Shown here piece after piece: positions 1 through 8,431 of a DNA stretch of 64,000 nt. This DNA is from Paenibacillus sp. H1-7. Lineage in GTDB: Bacteria; Bacillota; Bacilli; Paenibacillales; NBRC-103111. Each line of letters starts with the position of its first letter. Position 1 is the first letter of the stretch. A model generated the notes under the pieces. It was not told the DNA's origin. It was given only the letters and a program-made list of their open reading frames with translations, and made no database searches. The DNA lies in the NCBI RefSeq assembly GCF_022354825.1, contig NZ_CP031168.1, positions 4,279,501 to 4,343,500 of the forward strand. The letters are read 5' to 3'. Both the position numbers and the translations under genes were made by a program.

Positions 1-313
1 TGATGTTACTCGAACTGCTTAATATTTCTCATACTTGAGCAATTGTAATCGAAAAAGTCAATCAATTACTTTAGATGGACAGTTTAGTTTACATAACAAA
101 TAATATGTTAACTAATTTGCGCGGAATCATAATGATATCATAACAGGTCCTACAGGACTCTCATTTTCGAGGGGTTTCTCCATCATCTTCCCGCAGGCTA
201 AAAAATGTAAGACAAGCTTAGAAATGTGAGGTTGGGTTCGCCTCCATCTAATAACCTACACTAAGCTTGCGCTCGCGGGCACCAGGCTGGTATCGTAATA
301 GGCAAGGAAGGCG

Positions 314-700
314 GTGCTAACGGGAATGTCCGAACCATTGAAAACCTACAACACAGCGGTCGAAGTGACCCTCGAGGTCATCGGAGGCAAGTGGAAGCCG
401 GTGATATTGTTCCATCTGACTTTCGGCAAAAAGCGGAACGGCGAGCTCATGCAGCTGATGCCTGATGTGACGCAGAAAGTGCTGACACAGCAGCTTCGAG
501 AGCTGGAAGAGGATGGAATTGTCAATCGAATTTCGTACAATCAGGTTCCTCCTAAAGTAGAATATGAGCTAACGGAATACGGAGAGAGCCTGAGGGCGCT
601 CCTTCATCTGATGTGCCGATGGGGAGATACGCATGCCGAACGCGTATTCGGTGACAGTGCCAAAATACTCTCTGGGTCAACCGTTGCGGAACAGGGCTAA
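314..700 (+). CDS. HxlR-family winged-helix regulator
   Basis: A 128-residue protein that is one HxlR-type winged helix; these are dimeric DNA-binding repressors or activators that often answer to electrophiles or redox stress. The family signature is clear: GGKWKPVILFHL near residue 26, then QLMPDVTQKVLTQQLRELEEDGI as the recognition helix region and YELTEYGESL in the wing. The frame opens with GTG at 314, five bases after AAGGAAGG; an in-frame ATG lies at 326. It converges on the SDR gene at 773 across a hairpin. HxlR regulators often control a neighbouring oxidoreductase, so the SDR is a plausible target, but that is inference. Confidence 0.9.
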   Translation: MLTGMSEPLKTYNTAVEVTLEVIGGKWKPVILFHLTFGKKRNGELMQLMPDVTQKVLTQQLRELEEDGIVNRISYNQVPPKVEYELTEYGESLRALLHLMCRWGDTHAERVFGDSAKILSGSTVAEQG

Positions 701-711
701 CATAGGAGGAC

Positions 712-746
712 AAACACCGGTCTCGACCTCACGAAGACCGGTGTTT
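712..746. terminator. Stem-loop between convergent genes
   Basis: A perfect 12-bp inverted repeat (712-723 with 735-746, AAACACCGGTCT arm) lies between the HxlR stop and the stop of the convergent SDR gene. The T tract is short, so it is probably a modest bidirectional terminator. Confidence 0.6.
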
Positions 747-772
747 ACGTTGTCACCGACTCATCCTGCGAC

Positions 773-1843
773 TCACGGAATGACCTTACGTTGGCGCAAA
801 TCCTCGAAGATGTCCAGGAACATCTGCTCTGTGTCCATAAATTCGTGAAAACCGAAGCGGCGAGCTTTGGTGCCGTCGGCAAAGAAATCGTAATCCCAGG
901 AGAATACAAAGTCCCCGAATTTCCAAGAGGATACGTCCTTGTAGCTGTTGTTCTCCAAGCCGTATTTCTCTACCATCAGATTCCATAGCTCTTCTTTATC
1001 GGCCATGACTACATCCAATGACATTTGCAGCGGGGGAGCGGTCTCCAATCCGAAATAAGCGGCAATTTTGGGCCACATCTCGTTCCAGCGGAATAGATCG
1101 CCATTGGTAATATTGAATGCCTGATTCGCGCACCGCTCATCCGTCGCAGCCCATACTGTAGCTTTGGCCAGCAAGCCGGCATCGGTCATCTCCAGCAGGC
1201 TGTTATACGCGCCAGGCTTCCCGGGATAACGGAGCGGCAACCCGAGCTCCTTGGAGATGGAAGCATACATGGCAATAACCATTGCCAAATTCATCGGATT
1301 GCCCAGCGCGAATCCGCATACAACCGAAGGACGGATCGCCGACCATGTCCAGCGGCTGCCGATTTGCCTGCGTTCGAGAAACTGCTGCTGATCGACGTTG
1401 AACTCCGGCGGCATATGGTATGCGTCGGTTTCCTTTGCCGGCGTTTTGAAAGGGCCAAGATGTGCGCCATATACTTTATAGCCTTGCATCAGGCTGATAT
1501 GCTGCAGTCCGGGAGCCGAAGGCTCGATCGCATTAACTACATTGACGAGCATGGCCAGATTCGGTGCAACCAGCTCCGCCCAGGTCGGACGATCCTGATA
1601 GGCTGCATAGAAAATATGGGTGACTTCCGTTAAGCTGCTCAGCTTCTCCTGTGAATCCTGTTCATCCAACAAGTCTACTGCTACATACCGAACTCGTGCG
1701 GTGGACTTTCCACCCCGGCGGGAAACTCCGATAATATTCCAATCGGGAAGCTGCTCCAAATACTCAATCAAATTCCTTCCAATGACTCCATTAGCGCCAA
1801 CTACCAGTGCGGTTTTATTCAATGCATTATCTCTTGTTTCCAT
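773..1843 (-). CDS. SDR/NAD-dependent epimerase-like oxidoreductase (PRISE-like)
   Basis: An extended short-chain dehydrogenase. The N-terminus carries the Rossmann motif VVGANGVIGRNL for NAD(P) binding, and the middle has HISLMQGYKVYG in the active-site region. Length and the late SWKFGDFVF region resemble PRISE-like reductases (progesterone 5-beta-reductase/iridoid synthase type), which reduce enones; the substrate cannot be told. The open frame runs up to 1927, but ATG at 1843 has a good GGAGAGG site 6 bases upstream and puts the Rossmann motif in its normal place, so I prefer 1843 (356 residues). It lies tail to tail with the HxlR regulator. Confidence 0.82.
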   Translation of the reverse strand: METRDNALNKTALVVGANGVIGRNLIEYLEQLPDWNIIGVSRRGGKSTARVRYVAVDLLDEQDSQEKLSSLTEVTHIFYAAYQDRPTWAELVAPNLAMLVNVVNAIEPSAPGLQHISLMQGYKVYGAHLGPFKTPAKETDAYHMPPEFNVDQQQFLERRQIGSRWTWSAIRPSVVCGFALGNPMNLAMVIAMYASISKELGLPLRYPGKPGAYNSLLEMTDAGLLAKATVWAATDERCANQAFNITNGDLFRWNEMWPKIAAYFGLETAPPLQMSLDVVMADKEELWNLMVEKYGLENNSYKDVSSWKFGDFVFSWDYDFFADGTKARRFGFHEFMDTEQMFLDIFEDLRQRKVIP

Positions 1844-2105
1844 CCGAATCCTCTCCATTTCCTGTGTGATTTCTACTTCATTGTGCAGCATGAAGCTAGG
1901 GTTGAACAGTACGCACTTTGAAGTCATATAGGAACCTGGAGGTAATGAAAGAATGCGAAAAGAAAAATAATAGGGAATATTTATTCAGTTTAACCCATCT
2001 ACGCAGAGATATATGGACTTCTTATCCTTACTTCCTGATATACTAAGAAAAGGACCATGGCTTTACCTGAAGTTGTAAAATAACCTAATAGAGAGAAGGT
2101 CGCTG

Positions 2106-3797
2106 ATGAAGTTTCAAGATTATGTCTACGAACGCCCGAATATGGAGCAATTCCGCAGCGAATTTACGTCATTGCTTGAGCGATTCAACGCCGCCTCCAC
2201 ATTGGAGGAGCAGGACACTGCGATGGAAGCGATTAACGCCGCACGTACGAGAGTATCGTCCATGTTTGCCATCGCAAGAATTCGTTATTCCATCAATACC
2301 GCAGACGCCGGGTATAAAGCGGAGCAAGACTACATAGACGAGCAGTCGCCGGTGTATCAGGGGCTGATTACAGACTACTATAAGGCGCTGGCCGGCTCTC
2401 CGTTCCGTGCGGAGCTGGAAGCGAAGTGGGGGCGGCAATTGTTCGAGACGGCCGAGCTTTCCGTCAAAACCTTTTCACCAGACATTGTCGAAGACCTCAA
2501 AGAGGAGAACAAAAAAACCAGCGAATACATAAAGCTCGTAGCTTCGGCCAAAATCGAGTTCGACGGTCAAGAGCGAACGTTATCCCAGCTCGCTCCTTAC
2601 ATGCAATCGACAGATAGAGAGATCCGCAAAAAAGCGACCGATGCGCGATATTCGTTCTACGAAGCGAATGAACAGGCGATCGATGAGATTTACGACCATC
2701 TCGTGCATTTGAGGACGCGCATCGCCCGCAAGCTGGGCTACCGCAGCTTCACGCAGCTCGCGTACGACCGGATGGATCGGACGGATTACGGTCCTGAACA
2801 GGTCGCCGAATTCCGGAAGCAGGTGATCGAGCACATCGTTCCGGTAGCCTCCGAGCTTAGCGAACGGCGTCGCGTCCGTCTTGGACTCGACTCGCTGCGG
2901 TACTATGACGGTCTTTCTTACTTAACCGGCAATCCGACGCCCAAAGGGGACCCTCATTGGATCGTGGAGAAGGCGAGAGCGATGTACGCGGACATGTCGC
3001 CGGAGACGGATGAATTTTTCCGGTTCATGCTGGATAACGGCCTGATGGATTTGGAGAGCAAGCCGGGCAAGCGGGTCGGCGGATACTGCTCCTATATTTC
3101 AGCGTACAAGGCTCCCTTCATCTTCTCCAACTTCAACGGTACGTCGCACGATGTCGATGTTCTCACGCATGAAGCGGGGCACGCATTCCAGGCGTATATG
3201 AGCCGCGGCTTTGCCGTACCGGAATATATTCATCCTACGCTTGACGCTTGTGAGATTCACTCGATGAGCATGGAATTTTTTGCTTGGCCGTGGATTGACT
3301 CCTTCTTCGAGCAGGATACGGATAAATATAAGTTCTCTCATCTTAGCGGAGCGATTACCTTCATTCCATATGGTGTCGCGGTTGACGAGTTCCAGCACCG
3401 GGTTTATGAGGAGCCGGATATGACGCCTGCACAACGGAAGCAGGTTTGGCGCGAGATCGAGCGCAAATATATCCCGTCTCGCAACTATGACGATATGCCG
3501 TTTCTCGACAGAGGGGGCTTCTGGCATCAGCAGCAGCATATATTTAAGAGTCCGTTCTATTATATCGATTACACGCTGGCTCAAATCTGCGCCCTGCAAT
3601 ATTGGAAGTTTGCGAACGACGATCGAACCTCTGCATGGTCGAGCTACTTGAAGCTGTGCCGGGCGGGCGGAAGTCAATCCTTCACTGAGCTTGTAGGGCT
3701 CGCCGGCTTGCGCTCTCCCTTTGAGGAAGGGTGCGTTTCTTCCATCATTGGGGATATTCGAGGCTGGTTGAACCAGATCGACGATAAAAATTTGTAA
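2106..3797 (+). CDS. M3-family oligoendopeptidase (PepF-like)
   Basis: A 563-residue cytosolic zinc metallopeptidase of family M3, which cleaves short peptides. The zinc motif HEAGH lies near residue 356 (VDVLTHEAGHAFQAYM), and the downstream glutamate region CEIHSMSMEFF is the usual third-ligand segment. There is no signal peptide. Length is normal for this family. GAGAGAAGG precedes the ATG by 5-6 bases. It stands alone, with its own terminator at 3809. Sure of family; exact peptide preference unknown. Confidence 0.93.
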   Translation: MKFQDYVYERPNMEQFRSEFTSLLERFNAASTLEEQDTAMEAINAARTRVSSMFAIARIRYSINTADAGYKAEQDYIDEQSPVYQGLITDYYKALAGSPFRAELEAKWGRQLFETAELSVKTFSPDIVEDLKEENKKTSEYIKLVASAKIEFDGQERTLSQLAPYMQSTDREIRKKATDARYSFYEANEQAIDEIYDHLVHLRTRIARKLGYRSFTQLAYDRMDRTDYGPEQVAEFRKQVIEHIVPVASELSERRRVRLGLDSLRYYDGLSYLTGNPTPKGDPHWIVEKARAMYADMSPETDEFFRFMLDNGLMDLESKPGKRVGGYCSYISAYKAPFIFSNFNGTSHDVDVLTHEAGHAFQAYMSRGFAVPEYIHPTLDACEIHSMSMEFFAWPWIDSFFEQDTDKYKFSHLSGAITFIPYGVAVDEFQHRVYEEPDMTPAQRKQVWREIERKYIPSRNYDDMPFLDRGGFWHQQQHIFKSPFYYIDYTLAQICALQYWKFANDDRTSAWSSYLKLCRAGGSQSFTELVGLAGLRSPFEEGCVSSIIGDIRGWLNQIDDKNL

Positions 3798-3808
3798 TCA
3801 GAATAAAG

Positions 3809-3849
3809 AGGACTTCATTCGAGCGAATAGCCGATGAAGTCCTTTTTTT
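3809..3849 (+). terminator. Rho-independent terminator of the M3 peptidase
   Basis: AGGACTTCAT pairs with ATGAAGTCCT and is followed by seven T residues, just after the peptidase stop codon. Confidence 0.9.
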
Positions 3850-3990
3850 GATGTTGTACGGATCCTTTGACTTGATATCAGCATAATAGTAAGTTTCCAT
3901 TGACCCAAAATGACTCCCCAAAGTAATAAATTATGTTAATAATTAATAACATTAAATAACTTCATGGGAAGAAGTAATCTTATATTAAGA

Positions 3991-5388
3991 CTAACTGCTT
4001 GAGAGGACATGGTTCAAAACTCCGCGCAGCAAAACGATGCCTGCACGGATTTCATCCGGCTCCATATGCCCGTACCCAAATAGCAGCTTGTTGACATGCG
4101 CGCCTTTTCGGATACTGTGATGCTCTACTGGAGTGACACGGATTCCATTATGCAGGAGGTGAGCGGAGATCGCTTCGTCAAAACAGATGCCCGGGAACTC
4201 TACCGCCAGATGCAGACCGGCTGCATCTCCCCAGGAAAGCCATGAATCCCCGAAGCATTCCGTCAAGGTAGATAGCAGCGTTTGCCGGCGCTCGCCGTAC
4301 AGCTTTCTCATTTTTCCGATGTGCCTGTCAAACTTCCTTGTATGCAGCAATTCCGCCAATGCCATTTGCTCGAATGGAGGATTCTGAACATCCGTGTGGG
4401 TCCGAAGATATCGCCATCTTGGGTGCAGTGTGGGTGGAAGGATCACATAGCCGATCCGAAGCGCCGGAAACAGCACTTTGCTGAAGGTACCGACATAGAT
4501 GACTCTGTCGGGATCCATCGCATAGAGCGGGGCAACGGGATCGCCATAATACCGAAACTCACTGTCATAATCATCCTCCACAATGTAACAGCCGGTTTCA
4601 CGTGCAAACCGAATTAAGGCAGCACGACGGCTTGCCGGCAATATCCCTCCGAGAGGAAATTGATGAGACGGTGTGACATAGACCGCACAGGGATTGGTTC
4701 CGGATAAATCATCTGTTTTGAGGCCGTAAGCATCCACGGGAATAGGGGAAAGGGGGTAACCTTTGTTCACAAACGTTTGCAGCATGCCGATGTTGCAAGG
4801 ATCTTCAATCAGAATGTCCCGCCCTTCCCGGTACAGCAAATCGGCGATCAAATGAAGGGCATGAGTGGCACCGGCGGTTATGAAGATACTCTGCGGATCT
4901 ACGGCAAGCCCCTTGGAGCGAAACAGCCATGCGGCGATCTCTTCACGCAGCCTTGCCAGTCCTTGAGGTCCGGTATAGCCTAGCAAAGCAGGCTCCATGT
5001 CTTGGCATGTCTTTTGCATGATTTGCTGCCAAAGATATCGGGGAAATTGCCGCAGGTCGGGTTGTCCCGTCCTGAAGTCCGCTGCGTAAGAGCGTATTGG
5101 CTTTTCCCGCTCCGAGGATGGGTCATCTTGCTTTGATTCCAGGCATAAGCCTTCCGCAACCCGCGTCGGCGCTCCTTGACGGCTTAACACGAAGCCCTCG
5201 ACAATCAGCATCTCGTAGGCTTCATTCACGGTATTGCGCGACACGTTCAGCTCACCCGCCAGCTCCCTTGTGGAAGGTAAAGCTTCTCCCGCTTCTAATC
5301 TCCCGTTCAAGATTTGATCTCTTAACGCTTGATAGATTTGACGCTTTAAGGACATTTCACTTTCTCGATGTAATTGAATTCCCCTCAT
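3991..5388 (-). CDS. MocR/PdxR-type regulator (GntR-aminotransferase fusion)
   Basis: A 465-residue fusion of an N-terminal GntR winged helix (about residues 10-75, LPSTRELAGELNVSRNTVNEAYEML) and a class I aminotransferase-like domain (about 120-460). The domain keeps VEDDYDSEFRY and the PLP-lysine motif GTFSKVLFPALRIGY. MocR proteins bind PLP or PLP-amino acid adducts and usually regulate a divergent gene. Here the divergent gene is an EamA exporter 128 bp away, with a perfect inverted repeat in the shared control region, so regulation of that exporter is the natural inference. PdxR itself normally sits beside pdxST, which is absent here. Confidence 0.9.
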   Translation of the reverse strand: MRGIQLHRESEMSLKRQIYQALRDQILNGRLEAGEALPSTRELAGELNVSRNTVNEAYEMLIVEGFVLSRQGAPTRVAEGLCLESKQDDPSSEREKPIRSYAADFRTGQPDLRQFPRYLWQQIMQKTCQDMEPALLGYTGPQGLARLREEIAAWLFRSKGLAVDPQSIFITAGATHALHLIADLLYREGRDILIEDPCNIGMLQTFVNKGYPLSPIPVDAYGLKTDDLSGTNPCAVYVTPSHQFPLGGILPASRRAALIRFARETGCYIVEDDYDSEFRYYGDPVAPLYAMDPDRVIYVGTFSKVLFPALRIGYVILPPTLHPRWRYLRTHTDVQNPPFEQMALAELLHTRKFDRHIGKMRKLYGERRQTLLSTLTECFGDSWLSWGDAAGLHLAVEFPGICFDEAISAHLLHNGIRVTPVEHHSIRKGAHVNKLLFGYGHMEPDEIRAGIVLLRGVLNHVLSSS

Positions 5389-5422
5389 AAGACCTCCAAC
5401 TGGATTGCATGAATCCGTGTCG

Positions 5423-5447
5423 AACTGGTTCTTTTCCCATACCAGTT
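5423..5447. promoter_or_regulatory. Candidate MocR operator
   Basis: AACTGGT and ACCAGTT form a perfect 7-bp inverted repeat with an 11-base spacer in the MocR/EamA intergenic region. The two arms are also each followed by a T-rich TTTCCC tract, a direct-repeat layout common in MocR operators. Confidence 0.55.
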
Positions 5448-5516
5448 ATTTCCCTATGATTGTAACATAAATTTCTGATTGCGCTTCGATAGGGGAGAAA
5501 TAAACGGAGGAGTGGT

Positions 5517-6533
5517 ATGGATTTGGAACGCTTGAAAGGGATATTTTATCTGATTTGCGCTTTTTCGTTCGCAGGAACCTCCGTCATTGCTGGAAGGCTT
5601 TTGAACGGGCAGATGGGGCCATTCACAATTACTGGGGTCAGTTTGCTCCTAGGCATCCTTTGCTTGCTGCCGGTGGCATGGAGGGGGATCCTATCGGCCA
5701 TACGTCTTATGACTTTACGAGACTGGACTCTTTTAGGTCTTCAAGCATTATTCGGTGTCTTTTTGTTTCGCATGTTTTTGCTTTTCGGTCTGCAGCATAC
5801 AAGTGCCGGAGAAGCGGGAATCATTACCGGAGCAACCCCTGCCGTAACCGTTATGTTGGCAAGGGTCGTTTTGAAGGAATCGATCCACCGGACCAAGCTG
5901 GCTGGGATCCTTAGTACTGTCGGAGGGATATTGCTGATCCAAGAGCTGCTGTCGCCAGGTGCGAAGCTGTCCATAATGCATTTGGCGGGCAATGTCCTTG
6001 TGCTGTGCGCAGCGATAAGCGAATCCATCTTCAATATTTTGTCTCGTGCCGCTGCAGTTACAACGGAGAGAACACAAAGGGAGCATCTTCATCCGATGGC
6101 GCAAACCGCGATTGTGTCGGTTATTGCGTTGTTGCTCTGTCTAGTTCCTGCGATTCTAGAGGATCCGATTTCATCGCTTTCCACGATTGGAGTGGAGGCG
6201 TGGCTGACACTGGTCTGGTATGGACCGGTTGTGACGTCCTTGGCATTCATTTGCTGGTATGCAGGCATCAAACGATGCCTCGCCTCGACCGCCGCTGCGT
6301 TATCGGGCATGATGCCGTTTACTTCCATGCTGCTGTCTGTTCTCGTATTGGGCGAGCATGCCGGATGGCCGCAGTGGGCGGGCGGTATGATGGTTATTAT
6401 CGGAATGATTCTGATTGGGGGAAGCGACAACCAGGAGCACAAGCCTTCTGAACAAAACGGCGCTAGTTCAAAGCGATCAAATAGATTGACTGCGCATGCT
6501 TCCGATTCAAATGGAAAGGTTTTTGAAGAATAA
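5517..6533 (+). CDS. EamA/DMT-family transporter
   Basis: A 338-residue membrane protein with two EamA halves, about ten hydrophobic segments, and typical motifs such as FAGTSVIAGRLL at the N-terminus and TSLAFICWYAGIKR / AALSGMMPFTSMLLS in the second half. These drug/metabolite transporters export amino acids or other small metabolites. CGGAGGAG precedes the ATG. The last 40 residues are hydrophilic and look like a non-conserved tail that overlaps the end of the convergent gene by 27 bp. It is divergent from the MocR regulator, which probably controls it. Confidence 0.9.
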   Translation: MDLERLKGIFYLICAFSFAGTSVIAGRLLNGQMGPFTITGVSLLLGILCLLPVAWRGILSAIRLMTLRDWTLLGLQALFGVFLFRMFLLFGLQHTSAGEAGIITGATPAVTVMLARVVLKESIHRTKLAGILSTVGGILLIQELLSPGAKLSIMHLAGNVLVLCAAISESIFNILSRAAAVTTERTQREHLHPMAQTAIVSVIALLLCLVPAILEDPISSLSTIGVEAWLTLVWYGPVVTSLAFICWYAGIKRCLASTAAALSGMMPFTSMLLSVLVLGEHAGWPQWAGGMMVIIGMILIGGSDNQEHKPSEQNGASSKRSNRLTAHASDSNGKVFEE

Positions 6534-6815
6534 GCCCTTTTCTTGCAAAGCATTTCTTAGGATGGGCATTGATTTCGGTCCCATGCCGTGAAATGCCAAG
6601 ATCTCCTTCTCGGTATATTGAGAAAGCTCCTGCAAGGAAGTTATTCCATGATGCTGCAACGCGCGGCTTGCCGGTGCGCTAAGCAAGGACATAAACCCGT
6701 CGTCCGGCTTACGTTCGTTCTCACAGATCGGGCAGGTAGGGCAATCGCTGCTTTTGTAGTACTGGTGGCCGTTGCTGCAAGTTCTTAACGTTTTGCTCGA
6801 AGATGCCATATTCAT
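6507..6815 (-). CDS. Small protein with zinc-like Cys cluster and alpha-CTD-like HhH domain
   Basis: A 102-residue protein. The N-terminus has CSNGHQYYKSSDCPTCPICE, a cysteine-rich cluster that could bind zinc. The C-terminal half (about residues 45-97, ALQHHGITSLQELSQYTEKEIL...GMGPKSMPILRNAL) matches the helix-hairpin-helix fold of the RNA polymerase alpha C-terminal domain. Such proteins are often annotated as 'RNA polymerase alpha CTD-containing' in Paenibacillus; their job is unknown. Its 3' end overlaps the EamA gene by 27 bp on the other strand. Confidence 0.75.
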   Translation of the reverse strand: MNMASSSKTLRTCSNGHQYYKSSDCPTCPICENERKPDDGFMSLLSAPASRALQHHGITSLQELSQYTEKEILAFHGMGPKSMPILRNALQEKGLFFKNLSI

Positions 6816-6840
6816 ACTCCTTTGTAAAAGAATAAGTGGA

Positions 6841-8025
6841 TCACAGCTTCCATTTTCTCATCAGCGGAACGCCGATCCGGTTGAGCAGCCGGTCGAGCAC
6901 ATACCAGCCAAGCCTGCGAGTCCATGGCAAGTGTGCGTCCAGAACGGCACTGTACTCGATATCCGGCACAGCGCCGCGGTTTCGCTTAAATTCGGGAGCG
7001 CCCGAGCTCTCGTGCAGCCTCCAGCCGTTCTGCTCGGACAGACCGATGAGCACAGCGGACAGCATCCGGTACAATCCAAGCTCGCGCGGCAGGGAGGTAT
7101 CATAGCCGAAGACCGGCGTTGTCATGACACCTTCTTTCACGTAAAATCCGAGAACCGCATCGAGTCTTCCGGTTGCCGTATGCCGCAGCGCGTAAATCGA
7201 TAGTGTCCCGGATAGAAGTGCCTGCGAGAAAAACGCTTCCGTAAACCAAGGATTACACCGGGAATGCTTCTCGAGATAAAGCAGGTCGTATAAAGCCTTA
7301 AGCCGGGGAATATCGGCTACATCTAATTTATCACCCGCTATCACATCGTATCCGTTCTTGCTCAACAATTGACGGTCGCGTTTGATTAGCCACCTTGCTT
7401 TTGCATTGGGAGCTGCATACAGGTACACTTGCCGGCTCGGGACGAAGCGGGAGCCTTCCAGACGGAGAGCGTCGACCCAATCTGCATTCAAGCTGGGGAC
7501 CAGCGAACGGAAAAGGATCGTATGTCCGGGAAAAGCAGCTCGTAACATCCGCAAGCCTTCCGATAGCTGAGCAGGGACCTGCTTCGGATACAAATTCGTA
7601 GAGAGCAGCCCGTTATTCACTTGTACGGTTTGGTTCATTCGTCCTGCCTTCAACAGGCAGCCGATGCCGTCCAGCAGCCGTCCCAATAAGGATTCAAGAA
7701 GCGGGTGATTTAGCTTATACAGCTCTTCCATAGCGTAAGTAATGTAGTGAGTGAAGGGGGAGCATACATAGCTGTTCTCGTATTCATTGACGTTGACGGT
7801 CACTGGAAAGAGCATATCGCCAAGGCGAAGCACATATAGACTCGTTGTTACATTCGCCACATAACGGGTCGCTGAATGCTCAAGCCACGGAAGAAGCAGC
7901 TCCGCCGCTCGACGTCCTTCAGCCGTGTCGGGAAAAGGGATACGATGGGATGTTTCACAATCATAAAGCTCGGCCATGGGAGCCTGCGAACATTCTAAAC
8001 GCAAGTGGTGTGCTTCTCCTTCCAA
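6841..8025 (-). CDS. GNAT/FemAB-like hypothetical acyltransferase
   Basis: A 394-residue soluble protein. The first 190 residues have no motif I recognise. The second half (about 200-390) reads like a BioF2/FemAB-type GNAT fold, with ALYDLLYLEKHSRCNPWFTEAFF and the late FKRNRGAVPDIEYSAVLD followed by a short amphipathic tail. Proteins of this shape transfer acyl or aminoacyl groups, but no substrate can be named. Its start is divergent from the antibiotic-leader promoter at 8036, so the two control regions are packed within about 70 bp. Confidence 0.55.
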   Translation of the reverse strand: MEGEAHHLRLECSQAPMAELYDCETSHRIPFPDTAEGRRAAELLLPWLEHSATRYVANVTTSLYVLRLGDMLFPVTVNVNEYENSYVCSPFTHYITYAMEELYKLNHPLLESLLGRLLDGIGCLLKAGRMNQTVQVNNGLLSTNLYPKQVPAQLSEGLRMLRAAFPGHTILFRSLVPSLNADWVDALRLEGSRFVPSRQVYLYAAPNAKARWLIKRDRQLLSKNGYDVIAGDKLDVADIPRLKALYDLLYLEKHSRCNPWFTEAFFSQALLSGTLSIYALRHTATGRLDAVLGFYVKEGVMTTPVFGYDTSLPRELGLYRMLSAVLIGLSEQNGWRLHESSGAPEFKRNRGAVPDIEYSAVLDAHLPWTRRLGWYVLDRLLNRIGVPLMRKWKL

Positions 8026-8035
8026 TAATGAGTTT

Positions 8036-8064
8036 TTGACTATAGTTACAAAGAGTACTATAAT
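8036..8064 (+). promoter_or_regulatory. Consensus sigma-A promoter for the leader/rRNA methyltransferase transcript
   Basis: TTGACT (8036-8041) and TATAAT (8059-8064) are separated by exactly 17 bases. The expected transcript start is near 8071, giving a very short 5' end before the leader ORF ribosome binding site at 8086-8091. Confidence 0.85.
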
Positions 8065-8098
8065 AAACGTAAATCTGTAACTGTAAGGAGGATTATGA

Positions 8099-8143
8099 GT
8101 GATCTATTATGTCAGACTTCGTATTCCAACTTTGAACCGTTAA
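8099..8143 (+). CDS. 14-residue ErmD-like leader peptide (MIYYVRLRIPTLNR)
   Basis: A GTG-started 14-codon ORF placed 7 bases after a perfect AGGAGG. The peptide reads MIYYVRLRIPTLNR. From memory, the ErmD/ErmK leader of Bacillus licheniformis is MTHSMRLRFPTLNQ: same length, RLR at the same positions 6-8, and the same P-T-L-N at 10-13. In that family the RLR (+X+) motif stalls macrolide-bound ribosomes. The inference is that this is a macrolide-sensing leader controlling the genes downstream. An overlapping ATG at 8095 opens a 38-codon ORF but sits only 3 bases from AGGAGG, so it is a poorer start. Confidence 0.85.
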   Translation: MIYYVRLRIPTLNR

Positions 8144-8193
8144 TTTCATACGTTCAAAGGCTCTGTTGCTGTAAACAGAGTAAACGGGATCAG

Positions 8194-8272
8194 TCTGCCC
8201 ATTTCTCATAATCTTCATTTTAATACATTTTTGTATTGTGAAGAAAGGCGGATATTCTGCCTTTCTTTTTTT
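8194..8272 (+). promoter_or_regulatory. Transcription attenuator 1: terminator with alternative antiterminator
   Basis: The terminator stem pairs 8241-8252 with 8256-8267 (12 bp, one G-U) around a 3-base loop and is followed by seven T residues to 8272. An upstream segment repeats the terminator's own 3' arm: TCTGCC at 8194-8199 and TTTCT at 8202-8206 can pair with 8242-8252 (11 bp with a 2-base bulge), which would block the terminator. Two further hairpins lie between (8161-8180 and 8222-8237), and 8132-8157 can fold over the end of the leader ORF. This is the expected layout for leader-peptide-controlled attenuation as described for ermK. Confidence 0.75.
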
Positions 8273-8285
8273 ATGTAGATTATTG

Positions 8286-8309
8286 CTTCCCTTTTACGTG
8301 AAAGGGAGG
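8286..8309 (+). promoter_or_regulatory. Hairpin masking the ribosome binding site of leader 2
   Basis: CTTCCCTTT (8286-8294) pairs over 9 bp with AAAGGGAGG (8301-8309), the ribosome binding site of the second leader ORF. An identical CTTCCCTTT lies at 8365-8373 inside the 3' end of that ORF and can pair with the same site, so the segment has two mutually exclusive folds. Confidence 0.65.
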
Positions 8310-8317
8310 TTTATTGG

Positions 8318-8380
8318 GTGACGGCTATAACGACATCATCCTCATCTAATAAAAGATGGGTCTTCTTCCCTTTACTCTGA
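8318..8380 (+). CDS. Second short leader ORF (20 residues)
   Basis: A GTG-started ORF of 20 codons, 8 bases after AAAGGGAGG. The peptide starts MTAITTSSSS, then has NKRWVFFPLL at its end. Its stop codon is the first base pair of the second terminator (8380). I do not recognise the peptide. The position between two terminators and the masked ribosome binding site suggest a second sensing step, perhaps for another ribosome-targeting drug or general translation state; this is inference. Confidence 0.6.
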   Translation: MTAITTSSSSNKRWVFFPLL

Positions 8381-8410
8381 ATCACAGGCAAATAGCCTGT
8401 GATTTTTTTT
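8380..8410 (+). terminator. Attenuator terminator 2
   Basis: AATCACAGGC (8380-8389) pairs with GCCTGTGATT (8395-8404) over a 5-base loop and runs into eight T residues, only 21 bases before the methyltransferase start. GGCTAT at 8323-8328, in the start of leader 2, can pair with ATAGCC at 8392-8397 and might compete with it. Confidence 0.85.
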
Positions 8411-8431
8411 GTTGCGAAAGGAAGGGATAAC

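Noticed and set aside
3991..5388. Calling the MocR gene pdxR
   Set aside because: No pdxS/pdxT genes are nearby; the divergent gene is an EamA exporter.
8095..8211. 38-codon ATG frame as the leader peptide
   Set aside because: Its ATG is only three bases after AGGAGG, and the product has no arrest motif; the GTG frame has ideal spacing and an ErmD-like sequence.
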